A DNA stretch of 64,000 nt from Gemmatimonadota bacterium. Lineage in GTDB: Bacteria > Latescibacterota > UBA2968 > UBA8231. Below are positions 1 to 8,415 of the stretch, one piece after another. The notes under the pieces are model-generated. The model searched no databases, was not told the DNA's origin, and saw nothing but the letters and a program-made list of their open reading frames with translations. The translations under genes and the position numbers were made by a program. Numbering within the stretch: the first letter of the stretch is position 1; each line of letters starts with the position of its first letter. The DNA lies in assembly GCA_018673255.1 (NCBI GenBank), contig JABHDC010000245.1, positions 1 to 64,000 on the forward strand, in the 5' to 3' direction.

Positions 1-1254
1 CGAGGCGAGATAGATGACCTCGTCTCCTCCCTCATTGTCGGGTTGGCAGTGGCTCTAGCTGTTCAGGCCGTGCTGGCGCTGACAGATGAGTGGATCGCCA
101 AGACGTTGCTGGGTAGTAGTGAACTGGCGACGACCGTGCGGCACGCGGGATGGGTGATCCCCCTTGCTGCCTCGGGAATCCTCATCTTCAGTTATCTGCG
201 GGGTTCAAGACGGGTAACATTCTTCGTTCTGCTCGTATCCTTGGAGACCGTCTCGTGGCTTGCGGTTGCCGGATGGCTCTTCCTCACTGGGGCCGGGCTC
301 TCAGAGATGCTCCTCGGACTTCTACTCATCAAGGCAGTTGTTGTGATAGTCGCCCTGTTCTTCCTGCTCAGAGGGCGTCTAGCCATGCCGTCGTTTTCCT
401 CTGTGGCGCCCTACCTGCGTCATGGCCTTCCCCTCCTGCCACTCGGGATTCTCATGGCTGTAATCAATGCCAGTGATCGATACATTCTGAGCTACTACCA
501 GGGGACTGAAGCGGCCGGGATCTACTCGGTATCCTATGGGCTGGGCAGTATCGTGGGCCTGGTTTTCGCGCCGGTTTTTTTCGTACTGATCCCTGCCACT
601 GCAGCTTCGTGGAAGAGAAAAAGGCCCGACGAGGTACATGAGTATCTGGGGTTTGCCTACAAGTATCCGCTGATCGTGAGTATACCTCTCCTATTCTTCC
701 TGACGGCGTACTCACAGAGCCTGATATCGATTCTCGCTACATCGGAGTTTCATTCGACGTGGCTCCTGGTGGCGGCAGTGGGCGCTGGTATTGCGGTCAT
801 GAATCTTGGCGCCATCGCTCAGACAATCCTTATCCTGGAGGACAAGAGCGCGAAGATACTCATGGTCTCCGTGATTGCCGCGGTGGTTAATCTGGCTGGC
901 AACTTCGCAGTGGTGCCACACTACGGTGTACAGGGAGCGGCGCTGGTAACACTGGCGACATACGCTCTTCAGGCTTGGATAATTCACACCATGACGTACA
1001 GGATTCTGTCTTTCCCATGGCAATGGCTTCTTGTCGGTAAGCTGCTGGTCTCTGCCATCCCCCTTGCGATTGCTTCTACACTCGTTCTTGAGAGCAGTGT
1101 CTCAGGCTTCGGGGCTGCCTCTGCGATGGGATTGGCTCTCGTCATCTACGTCGTATTGTTGCTTGTCCAAGGAGGCATCAAGCGACGAGAATGGAGGTTC
1201 GCCGTGAATGTGATCAACATATCACGTTCTGCAAATTCTGAGGGCCCGAGTTGA
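1..1254 (+). CDS. Oligosaccharide flippase / polysaccharide biosynthesis protein (5' end outside window)
   Basis: The reading frame is open from base 1, so the true start lies upstream; the first in-window start-like codon is a TTG at 43. The protein is almost entirely hydrophobic, with about ten or more predicted membrane spans and short charged loops. This is typical of the MATE/MOP-superfamily polysaccharide exporters (Wzx or RfbX type) that flip lipid-linked oligosaccharides across the inner membrane. A short motif around SDRYILSYYQG is like the conserved loop of this family (D-R-Y-x-L). The stop overlaps the TTG start of the methyltransferase downstream (TTGA). Base composition looks lower in GC than the rest of the window, as is common in surface-polysaccharide loci. 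The substrate cannot be told from the sequence. Confidence 0.8.
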   Translation, partial: RGEIDDLVSSLIVGLAVALAVQAVLALTDEWIAKTLLGSSELATTVRHAGWVIPLAASGILIFSYLRGSRRVTFFVLLVSLETVSWLAVAGWLFLTGAGLSEMLLGLLLIKAVVVIVALFFLLRGRLAMPSFSSVAPYLRHGLPLLPLGILMAVINASDRYILSYYQGTEAAGIYSVSYGLGSIVGLVFAPVFFVLIPATAASWKRKRPDEVHEYLGFAYKYPLIVSIPLLFFLTAYSQSLISILATSEFHSTWLLVAAVGAGIAVMNLGAIAQTILILEDKSAKILMVSVIAAVVNLAGNFAVVPHYGVQGAALVTLATYALQAWIIHTMTYRILSFPWQWLLVGKLLVSAIPLAIASTLVLESSVSGFGAASAMGLALVIYVVLLLVQGGIKRREWRFAVNVINISRSANSEGPS

Positions 1255-1796
1255 GCGGCAGAATCTATGGACACGTAGCCCAACTCCTTGCTCAGACCAC
1301 CGCTCCGGACCAACGGGTGATTGAGATCGGTGGCGGCGCCGGGCAATATCGTGATCTGGTAAAGGGCAGATACTGGTGTCTGGATCTACATTCCGACTAC
1401 TACGGTGGACGTGTCGATGTATATGGCGACGCCAGGTCGCTGCCGCTGGCCGACGGCTCAGTCGACAGGGCATTCATGGTGGCGGTGCTGATCACGATCG
1501 ACGATGCCGACTCCGCTCTGCGGGAGTGCGCTCGGGTCCTCCGGCCGGGAGGTGCAGTCACGATTTTCGACTACAGCTGGTGGCTCGCATGGCGACTGAC
1601 GAAGAGGCATCCACAGCACCACCAAGCCCTAACATCGCGTGCGTTGAGGGGTAAGTTGAAGGACCAGGGGCTGGTGCCTACCACACACTACGACTGCGTG
1701 CCTTCCCCTCCCTGGTTCCGGATTCCCTCATTCGTGCGGCCGCTGCTGTATCCTGTGTCAAGATGGAATGTCGTGTCGGGCATGAAGCCAGCTTGA
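1251..1796 (+). CDS. SAM-dependent class I methyltransferase (Methyltransf_11-like)
   Basis: This 181-aa protein has the glycine-rich SAM-binding motif I (VIEIGGGAGQY, near residue 22). An acidic end of strand 2 (CLDLHSDYY) follows, then a post-motif DARSLPLADGSVD and the RVLRPGG motif near residue 97, all in the order expected for small Rossmann-fold methyltransferases. The TTG start overlaps the flippase stop by 4 nt and is preceded by GAGGG, so the two are probably co-translated. By context it may modify a sugar or lipid in a surface glycan. The substrate is not recognisable. It is shorter than many relatives, but the C-terminus looks natural rather than truncated. Confidence 0.75.
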   Translation: MSGRIYGHVAQLLAQTTAPDQRVIEIGGGAGQYRDLVKGRYWCLDLHSDYYGGRVDVYGDARSLPLADGSVDRAFMVAVLITIDDADSALRECARVLRPGGAVTIFDYSWWLAWRLTKRHPQHHQALTSRALRGKLKDQGLVPTTHYDCVPSPPWFRIPSFVRPLLYPVSRWNVVSGMKPA

Positions 1797-1959
1797 GAAG
1801 GCCAGAGTGTCCAATACCGGCATGGTGCTGACACATCAAGTCTCCCTGCGGGCAACCCCGACGTCATGTCCGCAAATTCAGGCCCCGTGCGTCGACTTGC
1901 TTTGGTGGAGGGCCGGCTACCTGCGCCCTCTTTCGGGTAGATGTCTAGTGTGCACGGTC

Positions 1960-2946
1960 CTACATGACACCCAGGATCCGGTCCATTACCTGCGCCGTGC
2001 GCAAGGCGGATACCCCCGTGCTGGGACAGGTGCCCCGTCCTCGCAAGGCATCGACGACACTCTGGATCAGCGGCTGTTGCACATGAGCAGGTGGCTCGAT
2101 CGTTGTCTCTTCGACGTGACCACCAGACCGCTCCAGCCGTAGTGGCCGGTCCAATTCGAAGGCAGAGCAACTGATCCTGCCCTCGCTGCCGACAATCTCG
2201 ATCTCTTCGGTGCTGCTGCCCTCGTAGGCGGTGAAGACCCACAGGCCGCTGCCCAGTGCGCCACCCGCATGACGCCAGGCGGCCGTCACTGCATCCTCGC
2301 AATCGTAGAGACCGGACTGATTACCGGACTGGCCGTCGACGGCCTCGATCGGTCCCAGCAGGTAGTCGAGGACGTCGAGCTGGTGGCAACCCAGATCGTG
2401 GAAATAGCCCCCCTTGCCGGCAACATCGCTCTGGATCCGCCAGCCGGAGCCGGCCCCACTCAGATCGGCTTGGGAGGGTGATCCGAACAGCCGGATGCTG
2501 ACGAAGCGTACCTGCCCGATTGCCTCTTCACGCAGCCAGTGTTCCACCTGCATGAAGACGGGCAGCCGACGTCGGTAATAGGCGACGAACAGGGGCACAC
2601 CGGCCTCTTCGCAGATGTGCGTCATCTGTTCGGCCTCTGCGGATGTGGCCGCGATCGGTTTCTCCACATACACCGGTTTGCCGGCGGCGGCGACCCTGCG
2701 GGTCAATTCCAGATGTGAAGAGGGTGGGGTGGCGATGTAGACGGCGTCGACGGCCTCATCACCGATCAACGCATCAGCGTCATCGTACCAGCGGGGTACG
2801 CCGTGGCGCTTCGCATAATCGGCCGCCAGTTCGCCATTGCGGCGCATGACGGCGACCAGATTCGATCCATCGGCCTTCTGCAGTGCCGGGCCCGATTTCA
2901 CTTCGCACACATTGCCACACCCGAGGATCCCCCAGCGAATCGTCAT
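1960..2946 (-). CDS. Gfo/Idh/MocA family NAD(P)-dependent oxidoreductase
   Basis: This 328-aa protein starts with the Rossmann motif WGILGCGNV (GxGxxx). The family signature VEKPIAA follows near residue 92, carrying the active-site Lys of the EKP motif, and further on comes GGYFHDLGCHQLDVLDYLLG, whose GxxxDxGxHxxD pattern is the substrate-side signature. These enzymes oxidise or reduce sugars, inositols or related polyols using NAD(P). ATG at 2946 was chosen because it begins directly at the dinucleotide-fold strand; an open frame continues upstream but overlaps the neighbouring gene and has no family similarity. The start overlaps the stop of the membrane-protein gene by 4 nt (ATGA), indicating translational coupling. 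The substrate is unknown. Confidence 0.85.
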   Translation of the reverse strand: MTIRWGILGCGNVCEVKSGPALQKADGSNLVAVMRRNGELAADYAKRHGVPRWYDDADALIGDEAVDAVYIATPPSSHLELTRRVAAAGKPVYVEKPIAATSAEAEQMTHICEEAGVPLFVAYYRRRLPVFMQVEHWLREEAIGQVRFVSIRLFGSPSQADLSGAGSGWRIQSDVAGKGGYFHDLGCHQLDVLDYLLGPIEAVDGQSGNQSGLYDCEDAVTAAWRHAGGALGSGLWVFTAYEGSSTEEIEIVGSEGRISCSAFELDRPLRLERSGGHVEETTIEPPAHVQQPLIQSVVDALRGRGTCPSTGVSALRTAQVMDRILGVM

Positions 2947-3968
2947 CGCAGGACCGTCACGTGACCCCACGCATACAGCATGAAGATGGCCGTCCACAAG
3001 ACCTGACGACCCCACTGGGGATAACTGCGCACGCCTCCACTGATGATGGCGGCCAGGAAGGGGGCAGCGATCAGGGCATAGAACGGGTAGGGCAGCCAGA
3101 GCAGCCAGATGGCACCGGGGATCAACCAGCCGATCCACGACAGCAGGCGACGCGGGTCGCGTCGATTGCCGGTTTGCACACGCAGGCCGGACACGACGAG
3201 GAACAGGATCAGCGCGGCAGCCCCAATGGCACCGGACAAGGTGACCCCTTCAACGATCCGCCCGAATCCCTCCAGTACCTGGGCGGGAGCGGCGACCTGC
3301 GTCAATCGAAGCTGCAGGAATCGCGAGAGGGGATCGGCAAACAGGTAGATGAACAGGCCCAGGGGTGCGATCTGCGCGATCCACCAGTCCTGCTGGCGGG
3401 CATGGGTACGCTCCCGTGAGGCGAGCATGCAGGCCGATTGCAGCAGGGGCAGCACATACAGACCGCCATGCAGACTCAGGGCACCGAGGCTGAACAGCGT
3501 CCAGCCGCCGAGCCAGGTGCGATCGCCGGCCCGCAGGTACTCGAGAAAACAGAGACTGGAACCCACGATGGTGAGCAGGGCCAGGCTCGAGGGCGTCACA
3601 CGGACCAGGTGGTCGACGACGAATGGCGAGCAGCACAGGAACCACATGGCCCCGGCACTGGCATGAACACCACCTAGACCGCGCAATACGCGCGGGGCCA
3701 GGCCCAGCGCCAGCAGACCGCAGACCCAACCCAAGGCGTGCAACCACGCAGGTGAGGTGGTGAGACCAGACCAGAGGTCGAGGATCAGCAGGTAACCGGG
3801 GGAATAGCCGAAGTGCAGCCAGTCACCGAAGCCCAGATCGGTCCGCGTCAGGGCGATCGCTTCTTCCACATCGAGGGGCCGGACCAGTCGCAGACCCCCC
3901 AGGATCAGATAGGTGGCCAGGGCCCAACGATGGGGGCGCCACGAGATGATGCGGTCCGTTTCCGTCAT
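2943..3968 (-). CDS. Polytopic membrane protein, possible GT-C/PMT-like glycosyltransferase
   Basis: This roughly 341-aa protein has about nine or ten hydrophobic segments. An acidic stretch after the first span (PLDVEEAIALTRTDL, near residue 35) recalls the first periplasmic loop of GT-C (ArnT/PMT-type) glycosyltransferases, which use polyprenyl-phosphate sugars. The match is to topology and that loop only, so the family call is tentative. ATG at 3968 gives a 4-nt overlap with the upstream remnant; a GTG at 3980 is the alternative start. The gene sits between an amidohydrolase remnant and a sugar oxidoreductase with overlapping codons on both sides. Other possibilities are an O-antigen-type membrane protein or a conserved protein of unknown function. 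Confidence 0.5.
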   Translation of the reverse strand: MTETDRIISWRPHRWALATYLILGGLRLVRPLDVEEAIALTRTDLGFGDWLHFGYSPGYLLILDLWSGLTTSPAWLHALGWVCGLLALGLAPRVLRGLGGVHASAGAMWFLCCSPFVVDHLVRVTPSSLALLTIVGSSLCFLEYLRAGDRTWLGGWTLFSLGALSLHGGLYVLPLLQSACMLASRERTHARQQDWWIAQIAPLGLFIYLFADPLSRFLQLRLTQVAAPAQVLEGFGRIVEGVTLSGAIGAAALILFLVVSGLRVQTGNRRDPRRLLSWIGWLIPGAIWLLWLPYPFYALIAAPFLAAIISGGVRSYPQWGRQVLWTAIFMLYAWGHVTVLR

Positions 3969-4126
3969 TGGTCGCGCCACGGCCGGGCAACGCCCTGCAC
4001 CAGCGTGCCGACGGCGACGATCCGGACAACGCGCACGGCCACATGGGCCAGACCATCCACCTGATTGGCAGAGTCGGTGACGTGGCCACCAGTCAACAGC
4101 AGATCGTAGCGGACATCGGCGGACAT
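3965..4126 (-). pseudogene. N-terminal remnant of an amidohydrolase (dihydroorotase/hydantoinase-like)
   Basis: This 54-codon frame starts ATG with GGAG ten bases upstream. It reads YDLLLTGGHVTDSANQVDG, then VAVRVVRIVAVG. This is the hallmark opening of amidohydrolase-superfamily enzymes (consensus DLLIxGGxVIDPANGxDGxxDVAI-DGRIAAVG). It ends at a TGA about 20 residues later, before any metal-binding HxH motif, so catalysis is impossible. The stop overlaps the start of the membrane-protein gene (ATGA). It may be decay after loss of the rest of the gene, or a short translated leader retained for coupling. Identification rests on pattern recall of the family's first 35 residues. Confidence 0.55.
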
Positions 4127-4270
4127 GAGCAGACTCCGGTGAGCGGACCGGTCCGGGAACTGCCGGGCCAGTGCGGGGGGCGACGGTCTCGAGGTAGCGA
4201 CTGCCTCACGGCAGGAGGTGCCCAAGGTAGGCCGCTCACCTCAACAGGGTCAACGCGCCGGCTCTCGTGA

Positions 4271-4300
4271 TTGACAGCGCTTGAGCAGGCAGGGTACACT
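4271..4300 (+). promoter_or_regulatory. Candidate sigma-70 promoter for the NfeD-FloA operon
   Basis: A perfect TTGACA lies 18 nt before TACACT (4/6 to TATAAT), with the start codon about 50 bp downstream. It is the only good promoter-like pair in the 224-bp gap between the minus-strand remnant and this operon. Confidence 0.5.
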
Positions 4301-4350
4301 CTAGCCGCCAACACCTACACTCCCCGATCCCAGGCGACCCAACCATCCAA

Positions 4351-5883
4351 GTGACGATGCGCCCTCTGGCTCGTTTTCTCTCTTCGATCGCAGTACCACT
4401 GCCGCCCGTGCTGGCTCTGGGCACAGTTGTGCTGATCGCCGCTGTGCTGATGACCAGCGTACAGGTGACCGGCGCCCAGGATGAGATGGGCGTGGATTCG
4501 CCTGATGCGAGCAAGGCCGAGAATTCCAGTGCCGAGCGTCCTGACGGGGACGGCTCTGACAGCAAGCTTCGCGGAACCGGGCCGGACGTGCCACCCGTGG
4601 CCAAACCGGTTGTGCATCTGATCAAACTGCGGACCGTCAATACAGAAGGCGGCATGATCGATCCGGGGCTGACGGCCTATGTGGAGCGGGTCGTGGAAGA
4701 TGCCGATGCGGCTGACGTGGATGCCCTCGTCTTCGATATCGACACCTTTGGTGGTCGCGTCGACGCGGCGACGGTCATTCGCGATGCGATCCTGAATGCC
4801 GATCTGCTGACGATTGCCTTCATCAACAAGCGCGCCATTTCCGCCGGTGCCCTCATCTCCCTGGCCTGCGACAAGATCGTCATGGCCAGCGGGGGTACGA
4901 TCGGCGCCAGCACACCGGTCTCCGGTGCCGGAGAGAAGGCGTCAGACAAGTATGTCTCCGTCATGCGCGCCGAGATGCGCGGTACGGCCGAGCGCACCGA
5001 TCGCGATGCCGAAATTGCCGAAGCGATGGTGGATGAGAGGATCTACATCCCCGATTTCTCTGATGAGGTCGGACAGCCGGCGACGTTGACCACTCAACAG
5101 GCTCTGCACTATGGGATCGCCGATGAATCGGCCGAGACCCTGCACGCCGTCCTTGAGATCTACGATCTGGCTGATGCCGAGATCGTCGAGATTGACATCA
5201 ACTGGGCCGAACACGTCGTGCGTCTGCTCACCCACCCCGTGGTGACCTCGATCCTGCTGGCGGTGGCGTTCTTCGGAATGATGGCAGAGGTGAAGACGCC
5301 CGGCTGGGGCCTTGGTGGATCGATGGCTCTGATCGCGCTGGCGATCTTCTTCGGCAGCCATCTGATCGTACATCTGGCCAACTGGGAAGAGCTGGCATTG
5401 TTCGGCATCGGCCTCCTGCTGCTCTTCGTCGAGATCGCACTGATCCCCGGCTTCGGACTGGCGGGATTGGCGGGGTTCCTCTGCATGATCGCCAGCATTC
5501 TGCTGACGCGCCTGCCATCCTTCGATTTCTGGAGTGTAGAGGACATCAGCATCGTCGTCGGCCAGTTCTCCCTGTCCCTGATCGGCGCCATCATTGTGGC
5601 AAGCTTCGTGCTCAAGTCCCTGCCAAAGGTGGCCGCCTTCAATCGTCTGATCCTCGGGTCGGAGACCAAGGCGGCGGACGGCTATGTGTCGGCACCGACC
5701 GAAGATGACGAGACCCTCGTGGGACAGACCGGTGTGACGGTCTCGGAGCTGCGACCTGTCGGCATCGGCAGTTTCGATGGGCGACGGTTGGATATCATCG
5801 CCGACGGCGAATTCATCGAAGCGCAAAGGTTGGTGAAGATCGTCTCGGCCCATGGAGCGCGGATCGTGGTGCGCGCCGTATGA
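4351..5883 (+). CDS. NfeD family protein with ClpP-like membrane serine protease domain
   Basis: This 510-aa long-form NfeD protein has an N-terminal membrane anchor (residues 15-35) and a variable linker to about 85. A ClpP/crotonase-fold protease domain follows (about 90-270), with the DIDTFGG strand-turn and the nucleophile-type Ser164 in RAISAGALIS. Four membrane spans (about 305-440) and a C-terminal OB-fold NfeD domain (about 455-510) complete it. Long-form NfeD proteins such as archaeal PH1510 cleave membrane partners including stomatins/flotillins with a Ser-Lys dyad. A flotillin lies two genes downstream, which fits. GTG 4351 or ATG 4357 may start translation. The gene heads a tightly packed four-gene set and is preceded by a promoter at 4271-4300. 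Confidence 0.88.
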   Translation: MTMRPLARFLSSIAVPLPPVLALGTVVLIAAVLMTSVQVTGAQDEMGVDSPDASKAENSSAERPDGDGSDSKLRGTGPDVPPVAKPVVHLIKLRTVNTEGGMIDPGLTAYVERVVEDADAADVDALVFDIDTFGGRVDAATVIRDAILNADLLTIAFINKRAISAGALISLACDKIVMASGGTIGASTPVSGAGEKASDKYVSVMRAEMRGTAERTDRDAEIAEAMVDERIYIPDFSDEVGQPATLTTQQALHYGIADESAETLHAVLEIYDLADAEIVEIDINWAEHVVRLLTHPVVTSILLAVAFFGMMAEVKTPGWGLGGSMALIALAIFFGSHLIVHLANWEELALFGIGLLLLFVEIALIPGFGLAGLAGFLCMIASILLTRLPSFDFWSVEDISIVVGQFSLSLIGAIIVASFVLKSLPKVAAFNRLILGSETKAADGYVSAPTEDDETLVGQTGVTVSELRPVGIGSFDGRRLDIIADGEFIEAQRLVKIVSAHGARIVVRAV

Positions 5884-5917
5884 GGCGCCGGATCGAAATC
5901 CGGATCGGGAACCAGGC

Positions 5918-6508
5918 ATGATGGAATGGTTGGCAGGAGATGGTCTGCCCTGGGTCTACGCGATCGGGCTGCTGATCCTGGGGTTTATTCTCATTCTCCT
6001 GGAGATCTTCGTGATCCCGGGAATGAATATCTTTGGCCTCCTCGGCTTTGGCACCGTCTGTATCGGCGTGCTGTTCGCCTATCGAAGGCTTGGTGCCGAA
6101 TCGGCGGCTATCATCGGCACCCTGGGTATTGCTGGCACGGTGGCGCTGGTGTGGCTGCTGATACGCAACCAGGCCTGGCAACGCATGGTGCGCACCGAAG
6201 CGACAGACAGTGCCTCGGGTTATACCTCTGCCCCCGATGGTCTGGCTTCACACCAAGGCGAGATCGGGACGGCGATGACCCCGCTACGACCCAGTGGGCG
6301 CGGCCAGTTTGGCGAGGATGTCCTCGACGTCGTCACGCAGGGCAGCTTCCTCGACTCCGGTACCCGCGTCGAGATCATTGAGATCCATGGCAATCGCGTC
6401 GTCGTCGAAGCGGTCGACGAACCGCGCAATGAACATGACACCCCCTCCGTTCCCGCCGGGACCGAGTCGCCAGCGGCGACCGATTCGCCGGCACGAGAAG
6501 GAGAGTAA
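5918..6508 (+). CDS. Short NfeD-like membrane protein
   Basis: This 196-aa protein has three hydrophobic spans in the first 90 residues, including [21 protein letters not shown], which matches the last two spans and GxxG loop of the long NfeD protein next door. An OB-fold-like NfeD domain then runs from about 105 to 165 ([18 protein letters not shown], then [14 protein letters not shown]). It lacks the protease domain. ATG 5918 was chosen because an earlier ATG (5852) would start inside the upstream gene and add a hydrophilic tail before the first span. It sits 34 bp after the long NfeD gene and just before floA. Short NfeD proteins commonly pair with flotillins or stomatins. Confidence 0.8.
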   Translation: MMEWLAGDGLPWVYAIGLLILGFILILLEIFVIPGMNIFGLLGFGTVCIGVLFAYRRLGAESAAIIGTLGIAGTVALVWLLIRNQAWQRMVRTEATDSASGYTSAPDGLASHQGEIGTAMTPLRPSGRGQFGEDVLDVVTQGSFLDSGTRVEIIEIHGNRVVVEAVDEPRNEHDTPSVPAGTESPAATDSPAREGE

Positions 6509-6515
6509 GATCGAA

Positions 6516-7493
6516 ATGGAAGCCTTATTCTACCTGGCGATTCTCTTCGCCATCATCATTTTCCTGAGTCTGTTTACGTACTTCGTACCGATCGGGCTCT
6601 GGGTCACGGCCTATTTCTCGGGCGTGAAGGTCAGCATCTTCCGCGATCTGGACGGCATGCGGCTGCGCAAGGTACCGCCCGGCGCGATCGTGCGACCGAA
6701 GATCAGCGCGCAGAAGGCAGGTATTGACGTGCCCCTGGAGCGCATGGAAGCCCATTATCTTGCGGGTGGTCATGTAGAAATGGTCATTCTGGCCTTGATC
6801 AGCGCCGACAAGGCCAATATCGAACTCACCTTCGAACGAGCCGCCGCCATCGACCTGGCCGGTCGGGATGTGCTGGAAGCGGTGAAGGTGTCGGTGAATC
6901 CGAAGGTCATCAATACTCCGCTCATCGCGGCTGTGGCCAAAGACGGTATTCAGGTGAAGGCGACGGCACGGGTGACGGTGCGGGCCAATATCGACCGACT
7001 CGTCGGTGGTGCAGGCGAGGAGACGATCATCGCCCGCGTCGGTGAAGGTGTGGTGACGACGATCGGTTCGGCTGAGACGCACAAGAAGGTGCTGGAGAAT
7101 CCCGATTCGATCTCCAAGACCGTGCTGAGCAAGGGTCTGGATTCTGGAACGGCTTTCGAAATCCTCTCTGTCGATATCGCTGATGTCGATGTGGGAGACA
7201 ACATCGGCGCCAAGCTGCAGACGGAGCAGGCGGAGGCTGATCTGAAGATCGCCCGGGCCAAGGCCGAGGAGCGCCGCGCCATGGCGCAGGCCCGCGAGAC
7301 GGAGATGACGGCACTGACGGAAGAGATGTCGGCGCGCGTAAAAGAAGCCGAGGCGGAGATTCCCAAAGCGATCGCCGAAGCCTTCCGGAGTGGCAATCTT
7401 GGCATCATGGATTATTATCGAATGAAGAATATTCAGTCGGATACCGAGATGCGGCAGTCGATTTCAGATTCCGATGAGGACAGCGCGAGCTGA
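6516..7493 (+). CDS. floA: Flotillin-like protein FloA
   Basis: This 325-aa protein has an N-terminal membrane hairpin or anchor (residues 3-38), followed by an SPFH/band-7 region. The diagnostic FloA (UPF0365) stretches are visible: [56 protein letters not shown] and [19 protein letters not shown]. An alanine/glutamate-rich coiled coil runs from about 235 to 290 ([18 protein letters not shown]), and the protein ends in [18 protein letters not shown]. FloA scaffolds ordered membrane microdomains. ATG 6516 follows GAAGGAGAG; longer frames upstream overlap the NfeD gene. The stop overlaps the next start by one base (TGATG). FloA with NfeD is a well-known gene pair. Confidence 0.95.
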   Translation: MEALFYLAILFAIIIFLSLFTYFVPIGLWVTAYFSGVKVSIFRDLDGMRLRKVPPGAIVRPKISAQKAGIDVPLERMEAHYLAGGHVEMVILALISADKANIELTFERAAAIDLAGRDVLEAVKVSVNPKVINTPLIAAVAKDGIQVKATARVTVRANIDRLVGGAGEETIIARVGEGVVTTIGSAETHKKVLENPDSISKTVLSKGLDSGTAFEILSVDIADVDVGDNIGAKLQTEQAEADLKIARAKAEERRAMAQARETEMTALTEEMSARVKEAEAEIPKAIAEAFRSGNLGIMDYYRMKNIQSDTEMRQSISDSDEDSAS

Positions 7494-8146
7494 TGGAACA
7501 GCTTCTATTCCTGCTCTTTCTGGTGTTCAGCGTGGGATCGGCGCTCCTTGAGCGTCGCAAGCGCGCCAGGCAGTTGGAGGAGGCCCAGAAGCGCGCCGAC
7601 GAGCGCCGGCAACGTCAGAGTATGGACGGTGAACCGGTTGTCACCCCCGTCGCCGTCGAAGAAGAGGATGACGACGAAGAGTGGGGTGGATGGCCCTTCC
7701 CAGGCGGTGGCGATCCCTTCGATCAGCCCCGGCCGCGCACCGAACCAGCGCGGCCCGTGCGGTCATCGGCTCCGGCGCCGCTGGAAGTTGAGGCCGACGA
7801 AACGTCAGCGGAGGTCAGGGCGCCGGTGGCAGATGTGCGGTCCCTGTTGGAGGAGATCGACCGTCGCTCGCACCAGGCTGAACAGCGGGCGCGCGAAGAA
7901 GAGGAGCGCGCCATGCGCCGAGCCGAAGAGGCGCGGCAAGCGGTGCGGCCTCGGAAACCGATCGGCGAATTAATGCAGCGGCAGTTGGCGGAGACGATGC
8001 CAGAACCCCAGACAGGGAAGCTGCGGCGTCGTGTCAGTCCCTGGCGATTGACACCGGACACGGCCCGCAAGGCGGTGGTCTACGCCGAGATCCTTGGCCC
8101 CTGCAAGGCGGCACGGGATGACAGTCAGGAGCGCTGGTCGAGTTGA
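7493..8146 (+). CDS. Single-span coiled-coil protein of the floA operon, unknown function
   Basis: This 217-aa protein starts with one hydrophobic span (LLFLLFLVFSVGSALL) and then a basic/acidic helix (RRKRARQLEEAQKRADERRQ). A proline-rich acidic linker containing EEEDDDEEW follows, then a second charged helix (about 120-155). The C-terminus has the block WRLTPDTARKAVVYAEILGP, whose AVxxxEILGPxxA pattern recurs, as far as I recall, at the ends of other small uncharacterised bacterial proteins. Its ATG overlaps the floA stop by 1 nt, so it is coupled to the flotillin. I recognise no enzyme motif. A membrane-tethered scaffold or partner of the FloA/NfeD assembly is a reasonable guess. Confidence 0.7.
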   Translation: MEQLLFLLFLVFSVGSALLERRKRARQLEEAQKRADERRQRQSMDGEPVVTPVAVEEEDDDEEWGGWPFPGGGDPFDQPRPRTEPARPVRSSAPAPLEVEADETSAEVRAPVADVRSLLEEIDRRSHQAEQRAREEEERAMRRAEEARQAVRPRKPIGELMQRQLAETMPEPQTGKLRRRVSPWRLTPDTARKAVVYAEILGPCKAARDDSQERWSS

Positions 8147-8172
8147 GGTTTTAGGTTGTAGTGTAGCAGATT

Positions 8173-8259
8173 GCCGAAGTGGCGGAATTGGTAGACGCGC
8201 TGGATTCAAAATCCTGTGTCTTCACGGGCGTGAGGGTTCGAGTCCCTCCTTCGGCACCA
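8173..8259 (+). tRNA. tRNA-Leu (anticodon CAA), CCA encoded
   Basis: An 87-nt cloverleaf can be folded by eye. The acceptor stem is GCCGAAG/CTTCGGC followed by A and an encoded CCA. The D arm is GCGGAATTGGTAGACGC. The anticodon loop TTCAAAA reads CAA (Leu, UUG codon). The long variable arm typical of Leu tRNAs has a TGTC/GGCG stem, and the T arm is GAGGG-TTCGAGT-CCCTC. The anticodon stem CTGGA/TCCTG contains one T-T mismatch in its second pair from the base. A terminator hairpin follows within 6 nt. Confidence 0.97.
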
Positions 8260-8264
8260 TTTAG

Positions 8265-8306
8265 AAACAAGGGGTTAGGCGAGTTGGCCTGACCCCTTGT
8301 TTCGTT
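8265..8306 (+). terminator. Rho-independent terminator after tRNA-Leu
   Basis: AAACAAGGGGT pairs with ACCCCTTGTTT, extended inward by GGC/GCC across one mismatch pair of bases. A T-rich tail (TTTCGTTT) follows on the plus strand. Confidence 0.85.
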
Positions 8307-8364
8307 TGTCCGCAGCCTGCATTCGTCACCATCTTACGTGGGTCGAGTCTGCGTCGAAAGATCC

Positions 8365-8400
8365 GTTGACTGTGACCCAATCGTTGACCCTGACCCAATC
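8365..8400 (+). repeat. Two tandem 18-bp direct repeats upstream of the sulfur transporter genes
   Basis: GTTGACTGTGACCCAATC (8365-8382) is followed immediately by GTTGACCCTGACCCAATC (8383-8400), matching at 16 of 18 positions, and ends 15 bp before the first transporter start. Each copy contains a TTGAC -35-like element. Adjacent near-identical repeats at this distance are typical of activator or repressor sites, but no binding protein is known. Confidence 0.7.
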
Positions 8401-8415
8401 ACACTATCCCAATAG

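Noticed and set aside
1797..1959. Possible short genes in the gap after the methyltransferase
   Set aside because: No SD-supported frame with a plausible composition; nothing recognised.
3969..3980. GTG 3980 as start for the membrane protein
   Set aside because: ATG 3968 forms the ATGA overlap seen at the neighbouring junction; the GTG only adds four residues. Kept as an alternative.
4942..5919. Long minus-strand open frame antisense to the NfeD gene
   Set aside because: It is a composition shadow: rich in Arg/Gln/Asp/His, no domain, no SD, fully inside a confident gene.
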